A stretch of DNA of 13,179 bases, from positions 1 through 13,179 of the forward strand of contig CAZYMD010000145.1 in the NCBI GenBank assembly GCA_964649005.1, given 5' to 3'. Positions 1 to 6,670 of the stretch are shown here, piece by piece. The stretch comes from CAZGMJ01 sp964649005. GTDB lineage: Bacteria; Planctomycetota; Phycisphaerae; Sedimentisphaerales; Anaerobacaceae. The notes under the pieces were generated by a model that did not search any database, was not told the origin of the DNA, and saw only the letters and a program-made list of their open reading frames with translations. The translations under genes were made by a program, and so were the position numbers. Within the stretch, counting starts at the first letter, position 1. Each line of letters starts with the position of its first letter.

Positions 1-99
1 CGCCCGAACGTATGATGCCAAAACAATCAAATCCTGATGCATCAAAGTTCACTATTGTCAAACACCGGCGTAACGGGAACCTAAACTGAATCGGGATTA
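1..99. other. Intergenic flank at left edge, no gene seen
   Basis: This short stretch lies downstream of the minus-strand amidohydrolase gene. It contains a perfect 10-bp palindrome, TGATGCATCA, at 35-44. I see no T-tract next to a stable stem that would make a convincing terminator, and no RBS-led open frame. Confidence 0.4.
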
Positions 100-987
100 T
101 TAGCCGGAAGCCGGCCCTTCCTCCCTGACCTTATCCCTTTTCTTCTTTTGTTTCCCGTCATTTTCACTATTCTCGACCTTGGCCTCGACACTTTCCGGTA
201 TTGCCCCTTGTATGCCCAGCACAGCCAGAGTATCACGCTCGATGACACCGCGTATATTGTTACGCGGCACACCAGGAAGATTCGTATCGGCCAGCAGCAT
301 ATTGAAACCCAAAAGAGTCTCCATGCACTGCTGAGCGTTACCAAGAGGGAATCCGCTGCCAAACAACAATTTGTCCATTACCCCACGCTCGTGCGCCGCC
401 ACAATTGTATTGTAAAGCTGCCATACACTGCTGGGACGCATCGTAAGATCCGCGTACACATTCTTGTGCTTGGCCACCATCGACAGAGTCTGCTCCACAA
501 AAGGAATACCCATATTTCCGATGATGATTTTCAAACCAGGGAACATTCGGGCAATCTCATCCAACAAATACGGCTGTGCGTATTCCAGAACTGCTTCAGC
601 CTTCAACTCGCTGCCACCGTTGTGAAAGAACACCGGTAGACAAAGCTCTTGAGCGACCTCGTAGAACCTGATCGCTCTGCTGTGCGCAGGATGGAAACCA
701 CATGCCGAACAGTACAGAACCGTTCCTCTGAATCCCACTTTCTCTTTCATGGGCTTCAGATCGGCAAGGCCTATATTGTCCTTTGTCGGTTCAACAACCG
801 CAAACCCAACCATCTTCTCGCGATGATTGCCGACATAGTCGGCCAGTCTTTTATTGACCTTTTCGCTGCCGTCTTCGCATCCCGCCAACACAACGCATAC
901 GTCAACCATTTGCGCCGCGGCCAGATGGTCCGCTGTCTCTGGAACATCAGTCCCACAATCAATATGTGTATGACAATCAATTATCAT
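100..987 (-). CDS. Amidohydrolase-family TIM-barrel protein, atypical metal site
   Basis: A 295-residue protein that opens with the amidohydrolase HxH signature (DCHTHID, H6 and H8) two residues after the start, as is usual for the amidohydrolase_2 group of metal-dependent hydrolases and decarboxylases. The ATG at 987 is chosen because the HxH strand normally sits at the very N-terminus and because GGGGA lies about 10 nt upstream; the frame is open to a TTG at 1026, which would only add an unlikely leader. The second-strand histidine is present in FFHNGG (H122). The position that usually reads HxG is GNMG (N158), and the usual GSDYP-like motif reads GSGFP (G212), so one expected histidine and the catalytic aspartate are absent. 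The last 30 residues are highly charged (KKKRDK) and probably disordered. Substrate unknown. It stands alone, divergent from the zinc-ribbon gene. Confidence 0.85.
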   Translation of the reverse strand: MIIDCHTHIDCGTDVPETADHLAAAQMVDVCVVLAGCEDGSEKVNKRLADYVGNHREKMVGFAVVEPTKDNIGLADLKPMKEKVGFRGTVLYCSACGFHPAHSRAIRFYEVAQELCLPVFFHNGGSELKAEAVLEYAQPYLLDEIARMFPGLKIIIGNMGIPFVEQTLSMVAKHKNVYADLTMRPSSVWQLYNTIVAAHERGVMDKLLFGSGFPLGNAQQCMETLLGFNMLLADTNLPGVPRNNIRGVIERDTLAVLGIQGAIPESVEAKVENSENDGKQKKKRDKVREEGPASG

Positions 988-1036
988 ATAGCAACGTCCC
1001 CAACTCCCCGAACTCACCGGAGTCAATACCCCTTAA

Positions 1037-1065
1037 TCAATAATAAATCACCCGGCCCCCGTCAA
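1037..1065 (-). promoter_or_regulatory. Candidate sigma70-type promoter for the amidohydrolase gene
   Basis: On the minus strand TTGACG (1060-1065) is followed after 17 nt by TATTGA (1037-1042), a poor -10. An alternative, TATTAT, is closer to consensus but gives a spacer of only 14 nt. It lies 50-78 nt upstream of the chosen ATG. Confidence 0.3.
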
Positions 1066-1393
1066 GAACAAATGCCTCTCATTTTCTGTCCAAGCCCACA
1101 GTCGCTAACCATTATTCCCTCGCTAAATCAAGAATATACAAGTACAAATCCACGCGTTTCAGCCAATAACGCCTATTCTCAAGCTCTTTTCGCAACCGGT
1201 TTCAAAACAACTATGCTCGATCCAATGCCCTATAATATACTCATTCGAAGCAGCCAATTGGCCGAGCCAGCGTTTCGACAGCTAAAAGCGGATCACTACA
1301 CCAACTCTCAGAAGTAGCCGGAAAATAGGCTATGGAACCGCTGCACCAATTTGAAAGGACAAGCTGCCACTTACTTGATTCCGTGGGACACTC
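1066..1393. other. Gene-free stretch between divergent genes
   Basis: About 330 bases with no open frame I would defend. The plus-strand open frame that enters from 649 is antisense to the amidohydrolase and runs out at 1317 without an RBS. The stretch is AT-richer than the flanks. The only structure noticed is a small hairpin, TAGCC (1315-1319) with GGCTA (1328-1332). A TTCGAAT string near 1245 (minus strand) resembles a tRNA T-loop, but its flanks do not pair. Confidence 0.4.
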
Positions 1394-1422
1394 TTGACAC
1401 CATGGACAGTCCGACATATCAT
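1394..1422 (+). promoter_or_regulatory. Strong sigma70-type promoter for the zinc-ribbon gene
   Basis: A perfect -35 TTGACA (1394-1399), a 17-nt spacer and a 5/6 -10 TATCAT (1417-1422). It points at the zinc-ribbon gene and predicts a start near 1429, leaving an untranslated leader of about 200 nt. This is the best promoter match in the window. Confidence 0.6.
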
Positions 1423-1428
1423 TATTAC

Positions 1429-1627
1429 CCGGCTTGACTTGGATCGTGTGTTTAGGATTGGAGAAGATCGTTGCACATCACAAGCTGAATCGCAGGCAAA
1501 ATGATGGGCATTTCGATCTTTTTACAAAATCTTTTCGTGTGTGCTGCGTCTTAATGGATGGCAGCGGCTTAAAAAAGCCTACCGGCGCTGATTCGATCCC
1601 GACCGGGATGACTGGAGAACTTGGCCT
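1429..1627 (+). promoter_or_regulatory. Long structured 5' leader, candidate cis-regulatory RNA
   Basis: The predicted leader can form a long imperfect stem between 1464-1481 and 1537-1552. AAGA pairs with TCTT. CGTTGCACA then pairs with TGTGCTGCG, with one T-T mismatch, and CAC pairs with GTG, with two single-base bulges in all, for about 15 pairs. Inside it, ATCG (1489-1492) plus AAATG (1499-1503) can pair with the continuous CATTTCGAT (1509-1517). Further down, CAGC (1562-1565) pairs with GCTG (1587-1590) around GGCTT-AAAA-AAGCC (1566-1579). A last hairpin, ATCCC-GACC-GGGAT (1596-1609), ends five bases before the GGAG ribosome site (1614-1617). I recognise no known riboswitch class. The pairing is read by eye and not energy-evaluated. 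Confidence 0.4.
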
Positions 1628-2020
1628 GTGGATTGCCCCGTTTGCAATAACGCAATGATAACACTCGAACTCGATGATGTCGAGATCGACTACTGTACCG
1701 ACTGTGGCGGTATTTGGCTCGACCGTGGTGAGCTGGAGATGCTGCTTGGCGACCTGCAGCGCGCACAGGGATTGATTGACTCTTTCGAGCTTTGTCAGAC
1801 TTGCTCCGAGAAGCCAAGAAGATGTCCCATCTGTAATAAGAAAATGAATAAAATCGTTGTAGGCAAGTCCTTGCCAGAACTGCTTATAGACAGGTGCAGG
1901 AAGAATCACGGTTTATGGTTTGATAAAGGCGAATTACAGGATATTTTCGATCGCGCCCAACTTGACGCAGACAACAAAATCCAGAAATTGCTGGCTGACA
2001 TGTTCGGCCACACGAAATAG
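1628..2020 (+). CDS. Double zinc-ribbon (zf-TFIIB-like) protein
   Basis: A 130-residue soluble protein with two copies of the zf-TFIIB-like ribbon. Copy one has C3-x2-C6 and C23-x2-C26, followed by the family hallmark GGIWLDRGELE (27-37). Copy two has C66-x2-C69, then C90 and H94 as the second ligand pair, followed by GLWFDKGEL. A spare CxxC (C56, C59) lies between them. The start is GTG at 1628 with GGAG 10 nt upstream; the first ribbon begins at residue 3, so no longer start is needed. Family members are small predicted zinc-binding proteins of unsettled role. The gene follows a strong promoter and a long folded leader, which suggests post-transcriptional control. The use of Cys-Cys-Cys-His in the second ribbon is a mild oddity. 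Confidence 0.85.
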   Translation: MDCPVCNNAMITLELDDVEIDYCTDCGGIWLDRGELEMLLGDLQRAQGLIDSFELCQTCSEKPRRCPICNKKMNKIVVGKSLPELLIDRCRKNHGLWFDKGELQDIFDRAQLDADNKIQKLLADMFGHTK

Positions 2021-2070
2021 ACTGATAGACAGACTAAAACTGAACAACTTGATAAAGGAATAGCTGATTG

Positions 2071-2100
2071 AAGGCAATGTCCCACTGCGTGGGCCACGAT
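2071..2100. repeat. Hairpin-forming element upstream of the lemA cluster
   Basis: CCCAC-TGC-GTGGG (2081-2093) overlaps a second possible hairpin, CGTGG-G-CCACG (2088-2098), so the two are mutually exclusive. No T-tract follows on either strand, so it is a poor intrinsic terminator for the zinc-ribbon gene. It could be a REP-like dispersed element. Confidence 0.3.
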
Positions 2101-2183
2101 ACTATCGCTGATCAAATAAATCATCGCTGGTGCGTTCCAGCATGTAGACGTCAGAGCACGCTTTTTAAGAAAAGGAGTTTGCT

Positions 2184-2264
2184 ATGAGTACAACAAGTAT
2201 TATTTGTATCGCTGTCGGTGTAATCGTTCTTATTGCCGTGGTTATTATGAAGAAGAAGTCGTAG
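2184..2264 (+). CDS. 26-residue single-pass membrane peptide
   Basis: A short open frame begins with ATG at 2184, behind a strong AAAGGAG (2171-2177) with 6-nt spacing, and ends at TAG 2262-2264. The peptide starts MSTTS, continues as an unbroken hydrophobic run (residues 6-22, rich in Ile, Val and Ala, with one Cys) and ends in KKKS. By the positive-inside rule this gives N-out, C-in topology. It lies 39 nt before lemA on the same strand and is probably co-transcribed with it. No homologue is recognised. The RBS, clean membrane segment and position argue that it is real. It may act as a small partner of the LemA/HtpX membrane system; that role is a guess. Confidence 0.7.
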   Translation: MSTTSIICIAVGVIVLIAVVIMKKKS

Positions 2265-2265
2265 C

Positions 2266-2280
2266 AGCCCTACGCGGGCT
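2266..2280 (+). other. Intercistronic hairpin before lemA
   Basis: AGCCC (2266-2270), loop TACGC, and GGGCT (2276-2280) form a 5-bp GC-rich stem starting one base after the small-peptide stop and ending 12 bases before the lemA ribosome site. There is no U-run after it, so it is not a classical terminator. It could adjust relative expression or mRNA stability. Confidence 0.3.
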
Positions 2281-2303
2281 TGGATTAAAACAGGAGAAAA
2301 AAA

Positions 2304-2873
2304 ATGGGACCAGCACTGATTATTTTTGCCATATTCGCAGGTTTTATTGTTCTGATCGGGCTTTTCGTAATCGGCATTTACAACTCGCTGGTCCGTCTTC
2401 GCAACCAGGTTGACAACGCCTGGTCGCAGATTGACGTTCAGCTCAAACGCCGTCACGACTTGATTCCGAATCTGGTCGAGACAGCCAAGGGCTACATGCA
2501 CCATGAACGAGAGACGTTTGAGTCGATCACCAAGGCCCGAAGCCAGGCAATGGGAGCCAATTCAGTTGCCGAAGCTGGCAAGGCCGAAAGCGCATTAGCT
2601 GGTGCATTGAGCAAGTTCATGCTCGTTGTTGAGAACTATCCTGAGCTGAAGGCGAATCAAAACTTCCTCGCGGTTCAGGAAGAGCTGACCAGCACTGAGA
2701 ACAAGATTTCGTTCGCCAGGCAGAGCTACAATGATCAGGTCCTGTTCTTCAACAACAAGACCCAGATGTTCCCATCGAACATCATCGCAGGAATGTTCGG
2801 CTTCTCAAAACGCGACTTCTTCGAGATCGAAAGCGCAGCAGAACGAGAGGTTCCAAAGGTAAGCTTCAGTTGA
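2304..2873 (+). CDS. lemA: LemA family protein
   Basis: A 189-residue LemA protein of ordinary length. An N-terminal membrane segment (residues 4-26) leads straight into the diagnostic motif YNSLVRLRNQVDNAWSQIDV (26-45), followed by LKRRHDLIPNLVETAKGY (47-64), the long helical bundle (65-150), and the conserved end NYPELKANQNF (111-121) and ENKISFARQSYND (132-144). The start is ATG 2304 behind AGGAG. LemA proteins are membrane-anchored helical proteins with the bulk predicted outside or peripheral to the membrane. Their biochemical role is unsettled, but they are repeatedly encoded next to HtpX/M48 peptidases, as here (16-nt gap to the next gene). Family assignment is very secure; function is not. 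Confidence 0.95.
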   Translation: MGPALIIFAIFAGFIVLIGLFVIGIYNSLVRLRNQVDNAWSQIDVQLKRRHDLIPNLVETAKGYMHHERETFESITKARSQAMGANSVAEAGKAESALAGALSKFMLVVENYPELKANQNFLAVQEELTSTENKISFARQSYNDQVLFFNNKTQMFPSNIIAGMFGFSKRDFFEIESAAEREVPKVSFS

Positions 2874-2889
2874 CAACCGGCCATCAACC

Positions 2890-4113
2890 ATGTGGGAACT
2901 GATACGAGCAAATAAGCGCAACTCAGTAATCCTGATGATGACAATGGCGGCTGTGCTGTTGCTCCTTGGGTTTGTGATTGGCTTGGGCTTCGTGGGCGCC
3001 GATGGAGGCTTTTACGGCCTGATTATCGCTACAGTGGTCTGGCTTGTGTTGATGCTAATAAGCTTCTCGAGCGGCGATCAGATATTCCTGGCCGCAAGCG
3101 GCGCCAAGCTCGTCACACATGATGTACATCCGCAGTTGTTCAACATCGTGGAAGAAATGAAGATCGCCGCAGGACTGCCCGCAATGCCCAAGATCTACAT
3201 TATCAACGATCCCGCTCCCAACGCCTTCGCCACTGGAAGAAATCCTCAGACCGCATCGGTCGCAGTCACCGCAGGGCTGCTCGCCAAGCTAAACCGTGAC
3301 GAGCTTCAGGGTGTAATTGCCCACGAGATGAGCCACATAGTCAACCGTGACATCCTTTTCGTCACAATGGCAGGAGTAATGCTTGGCTCTATAGTCATTC
3401 TCTCACAGGTGTTTTTGCGCGGAATGTTTTACAGCTCGATGGGCTCGCGTCGAAGGTATTCCTCAGGCGGCAAAGGTGGAGGAGAGGCCCAGATTGTATT
3501 TATGGTCATAGCCCTGCTTGCAGCCATTCTCGCGCCGATAATGGCGCAGTTGCTCTACTTCGCCCTCTCCCGGAGGCGCGAGTATCTCGCAGACGCAGGC
3601 GCTGCAAGGCTTACACGATACCCTGAAGGCCTGGCCAGCGCTTTGGAGAAAATCGCAGGAGATACATCGCCTCAACTGGCATCAGTGAACAAAGCCAACG
3701 CACCGATGTATATCGTCAATCCGTTCAAAAAAAAGAAACAGATAAAGCTGTCCGACCTGACGAGCACTCATCCGCCCATCTCCGAACGTATACGAATCCT
3801 CCGCAATATGACTCACGGCGCATCATTCAAAGACTATTCCAATGCCTTCTCTGAAGTCACTAAAACCAGAGCTCCCGTTCCAGCAAGCGCTTTAACGAGC
3901 GAAGAAGTCGAAATACGTCAGGCAGAGGCGAAAGTCCAAAAACAGCAGCGACTCGAAAACCAGATGCATCAGGTCGGCGACATAATGCGAAAGGCCAATG
4001 GATTCGCCTTTTTAACCTGCGCATGTGGTCTTAAGTTCAAGGTTCCACCTTCTTTCAAGAAGAAAACGGTCGCTTGCCCGAAGTGTGGACGGACTCTTGA
4101 CTTGTCCACCTGA
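2890..4113 (+). CDS. htpX: HtpX-like M48 membrane metalloprotease with C-terminal zinc ribbon
   Basis: A 407-residue M48B-type peptidase. Two N-terminal membrane helices (about 13-33 and 42-60) precede the catalytic domain with zinc site HEMSH (145-149) and third ligand E231 in REYLADAGAARLT. Two further helices (about 155-175 and 200-226) surround a Gly/Ser/Arg-rich loop, and THPP (293-296) marks the conserved end of the protease domain. HtpX enzymes degrade misfolded or damaged membrane proteins from the cytoplasmic face. Usual HtpX is near 290 residues; here an extra ~100 residues follow, with a charged helical stretch (335-360) and a ribbon with C377, C379, C396 and C399 (CAC ... CPKC). 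ATG 2890 has no clear ribosome site, so coupling to lemA translation is likely. Confidence 0.92.
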   Translation: MWELIRANKRNSVILMMTMAAVLLLLGFVIGLGFVGADGGFYGLIIATVVWLVLMLISFSSGDQIFLAASGAKLVTHDVHPQLFNIVEEMKIAAGLPAMPKIYIINDPAPNAFATGRNPQTASVAVTAGLLAKLNRDELQGVIAHEMSHIVNRDILFVTMAGVMLGSIVILSQVFLRGMFYSSMGSRRRYSSGGKGGGEAQIVFMVIALLAAILAPIMAQLLYFALSRRREYLADAGAARLTRYPEGLASALEKIAGDTSPQLASVNKANAPMYIVNPFKKKKQIKLSDLTSTHPPISERIRILRNMTHGASFKDYSNAFSEVTKTRAPVPASALTSEEVEIRQAEAKVQKQQRLENQMHQVGDIMRKANGFAFLTCACGLKFKVPPSFKKKTVACPKCGRTLDLST

Positions 4114-4198
4114 GAGTTCAGGCACACCCGGTTCTTGATGTCGGAACGGATTCCATTGAGATTCTCTTGATAATTTGGATTCAGACAGGGAATGTTAC

Positions 4199-4693
4199 AT
4201 GGCCGAAAGGGGCAGATACGTATACGAGTGGCCTCGACCGATGGTTACGACCGATGCTGTGGTATTTGCATTGGTGCAGGGCAAAGTTAGCGTGCTTTTA
4301 GTCGAGCGGGGCAGAGATCCGTACAAAGGCAGGTGGGCGATACCGGGAGGATTCGTCGAATTAGACGAGCAGCTCGAAGATGCTGCCCGTAGGGAGTTGC
4401 AGGAAGAAACAGGACTTACAGGCGTGCCGCTCGAGCAAATGCACACGTTCGGCGATATTGGAAGGGACCCACGAGGCAGACAAATTACAATTGTATTCAT
4501 GGGCATCCTGTTGGAAGAGCAGCCCCAGCCGAAAGCAGGCGATGACGCGGCAAAAGCTCGCTGGTTCGACATTCGTAACCTGCCCGGCAATATCGCCTTC
4601 GATCATAGTGACGTGCTGGCATTTGCGATAGGAAAACTGAAAAGGCGAAAAGCATACAGGCTGCACATCAAGCCGTACGAACAAGGCCACTAA
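4199..4693 (+). CDS. Nudix hydrolase, ADP-ribose pyrophosphatase-like
   Basis: A 164-residue Nudix protein with an exact box, G51-x5-E57-x7-R65-E66-L67-x-E69-E70-x-G72-L73, where the glutamates bind the divalent metal that cleaves a nucleoside diphosphate linked to another group. FGDIGRDPRGRQITIVF (84-100) and the C-terminal FDHSDVLAFAIGKLK (134-148) resemble the COG1051 ADP-ribose pyrophosphatase group; the true substrate cannot be told from sequence. ATG 4199 is preferred, with AGGGA 7 nt upstream; an in-frame TTG at 4175 has no ribosome site. It lies 85 nt after htpX on the same strand, so it may be read from the same transcript. Its stop codon overlaps that of the convergent gene. Confidence 0.9.
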   Translation: MAERGRYVYEWPRPMVTTDAVVFALVQGKVSVLLVERGRDPYKGRWAIPGGFVELDEQLEDAARRELQEETGLTGVPLEQMHTFGDIGRDPRGRQITIVFMGILLEEQPQPKAGDDAAKARWFDIRNLPGNIAFDHSDVLAFAIGKLKRRKAYRLHIKPYEQGH

Positions 4694-6636
4694 GATCCGT
4701 TTGTCGATTCCTTCACTTGCTTGTTGAACATCCGCAGTTGAATATCAAGTGCGTCGAGAGCCCATTCGATGTAATGGAGGGCGTGGACGGGCCCGTGGTG
4801 TCCCTCGCTCATCAGTCCCGAGCGAACCGTTTTCAGGAATCTGCCGATCGTCTGTGCGCTTATTGCCGTCGGATTAGTCGCCCACTGTTTCAACTGTCCA
4901 TACTGACGTTGCAGCCTCGGACTATCACGCAATTGCTCTACTGTAAGGTAGTCGCCGGGATTGTACGCCAACTGGAGACCTTTCAAACACAGAATAAGAG
5001 GCTCGTAGTTGGCCCTCTTAGCAAGACGGATGAACTTGTACTGTTGAACGTGCGTTGTCGCCTGTACAGGTGGCCTGTCCGCCATATCATCACCGCCAAG
5101 ATACCAGTTACGCTTGCTGGTCCTGCAGAAGACAAGCTCCTCGCCGTAGCTGTTTTGCGTTATCTCGTCATGCCCCATGCGTGATACCCACAACCGGCCC
5201 GGCCATCTCCATTCAGTGCCCCCCCCGAGCACAAGCAGGCATTTCACAAAACCAAGAGGTAGAGTCTGCTGCTGATTGATCTGCCTTCTTCTCAACTGCA
5301 GGGACACATGCAGGCTGTGCGGGCGAACGTTATAGAAGTTGGTAATCTCCTGTATCAACTGGTTCAAGAGCCAGGGATCCGCCGTGGCCGGTCTGGACAG
5401 CTCCCCGGCAATATTCAGCCTGCCCGGAGCCAATTCAAGAAATCCAATTCTGCGTCCCGGGCTGGCCGAACCTCTGTGATCGTCTATATAACCGCCCAGT
5501 TTCCAGCTAAGAACGTCAAGACTGAAATCATAGAAGTACCGGAAGCCGTCGTAGACAGGATCGAACGCCTTCCGCTCGGTAAATAGAGGTTCGACCGCGG
5601 CTACGCCAACGTTGCTCAATTCCACCTCGATTCCAAGTGGCACCAAGCCAGGATGAAGGTTGGTGCGTATACGCTCGAGCTGTGAACGTGCTACGCGTGC
5701 ATCGAATATACTCCTTGCCGCTCGGACGGCGTACTTCACAAAATCGATCAAATCGTGCCGGCCGTCAACCATCGTCTCAAGGCACCGGTCGACGATGAGC
5801 ATTACCGCTTCTTTGCTCGCATTGATCATTCGCAAAGCAGCAACCAGGCTGACCGATCTGGCGAAGTATCTCTCCGAGGTGCGCATATGTTCGAGTTCAA
5901 AACGGTATCGGTTCTGGATGCGTTCGTCAAGCTGGTTAAGAAGCACCTGCTTAATAGCGAGAGTCAGATAGTTTTTGATGTAGGGTTTTGCCTGAGTATC
6001 ATCATATAGAGCCTTTATGCTCGGTCTGGGCCTGTCAAGCTCGTGTTCGAGGTAGAAATCGCTCACGGCATCGCTATGGTAGTGAGCCATGACCAAATCA
6101 CGTTCTGTGGTTCCCAGCAGCTCTCTCTGGGCCAGTCGCTCTAACTCGGCATCGGCCGTTCGCTCGCCGGGACGTGTGTGTCTTTTCAAAAATCTCTCTA
6201 TCCGCTTTCGAAGCCACAGCTCGTGTATGAGGTTGACGTGAAACCTGTCACCGAAGTGCTTTTCCATCGACTCATGGCTAACCAGATACGCCTGCGCTTC
6301 TACAATACCTCTCGCTGTATTGACAAGCACAGTCTCTCGCTCGTATCGCTTGCCCTCGTACTTGTCGATTTCGTACATGGAAGAGACCGGAACGTTGTGG
6401 ATCACGAGACCTTCAATACGTGAGTTCTGAGCCTCTACGGCATAGAAATAGACATTATCAGGGCTGACCTTGCGATAGTGAGGCAACAGGGCCTGTTCGG
6501 CAAAGAGCGTCTCACCGTCGATCTTCGAGGCCTTCCGCGTGAAGGAAAAACCGCTCACAGGCTGAAAGATCCTGCGGTCTCGCAGAGACCCATAGATGAA
6601 CAGGTTTACTCTTCGCCTGTGCATAAACTCGTCCAC
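4690..6636 (-). CDS. Gamma-glutamylcyclotransferase (AIG2-like) domain fused to amidoligase/GCS-like region
   Basis: A 648-residue cytosolic protein. Residues 10-120 are a GGCT/AIG2-like fold: LFIYGSL (12-18) is the substrate-loop signature, and YEIDKYEGKRYER (88-100) carries the expected catalytic glutamate (E94). Residues 140-330 are helical, charged and unrecognised. Residues 335-450 carry, in order, GIEVEL (335-340), YDFSLD (369-374), GELSRP (411-416) and HSLHVSL (440-446). This matches the motif order of glutamine-synthetase-fold amidoligases (GCS2/Amidoligase_2-like): metal-binding ExE, D-x-S-L, E-L-x-x-P and H-x-H. The second-domain call rests on motifs only. Known GGCT-type enzymes release gamma-glutamyl groups as 5-oxoproline. 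GTG 6636 has AAGG 5 nt upstream; ATG 6624 behind AGGTGG is equally possible. It follows the GT2 gene by 34 nt and is probably co-transcribed with it. Confidence 0.75.
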   Translation of the reverse strand: MDEFMHRRRVNLFIYGSLRDRRIFQPVSGFSFTRKASKIDGETLFAEQALLPHYRKVSPDNVYFYAVEAQNSRIEGLVIHNVPVSSMYEIDKYEGKRYERETVLVNTARGIVEAQAYLVSHESMEKHFGDRFHVNLIHELWLRKRIERFLKRHTRPGERTADAELERLAQRELLGTTERDLVMAHYHSDAVSDFYLEHELDRPRPSIKALYDDTQAKPYIKNYLTLAIKQVLLNQLDERIQNRYRFELEHMRTSERYFARSVSLVAALRMINASKEAVMLIVDRCLETMVDGRHDLIDFVKYAVRAARSIFDARVARSQLERIRTNLHPGLVPLGIEVELSNVGVAAVEPLFTERKAFDPVYDGFRYFYDFSLDVLSWKLGGYIDDHRGSASPGRRIGFLELAPGRLNIAGELSRPATADPWLLNQLIQEITNFYNVRPHSLHVSLQLRRRQINQQQTLPLGFVKCLLVLGGGTEWRWPGRLWVSRMGHDEITQNSYGEELVFCRTSKRNWYLGGDDMADRPPVQATTHVQQYKFIRLAKRANYEPLILCLKGLQLAYNPGDYLTVEQLRDSPRLQRQYGQLKQWATNPTAISAQTIGRFLKTVRSGLMSEGHHGPVHALHYIEWALDALDIQLRMFNKQVKESTNGS

Positions 6637-6670
6637 CTAAACCTTGACCAGCAATGGTACAACATACGTA

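Noticed and set aside
1235..1260. TTCGAAT string resembling a tRNA T-loop on the minus strand
   Set aside because: The flanking bases do not form a T-stem and there is no acceptor or anticodon arm.
649..1317. 222-codon plus-strand open frame antisense to the amidohydrolase
   Set aside because: It is mostly the mirror of a conserved gene, has no ribosome site and its translation shows no domain features.
1480..1600. Cyclic-di-GMP (GEMM-I) riboswitch
   Set aside because: GCAGGCAAA and AAAGCC strings vaguely recall it, but the diagnostic GGGACGCAAAGCC core and paired helices are absent.
1434..1658. 74-codon open frame in the leader of the zinc-ribbon gene
   Set aside because: It starts at a TTG without a ribosome site, crosses the structured elements and runs into the zinc-ribbon gene in another frame.
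2081..2098. Intrinsic terminator after the zinc-ribbon gene
   Set aside because: The stem is good but no T-tract follows on either strand.
4156..4174. Promoter before the Nudix gene (TTGAGA and GATAAT)
   Set aside because: The two boxes are only 7 nt apart and no other -35 fits the GATAAT.
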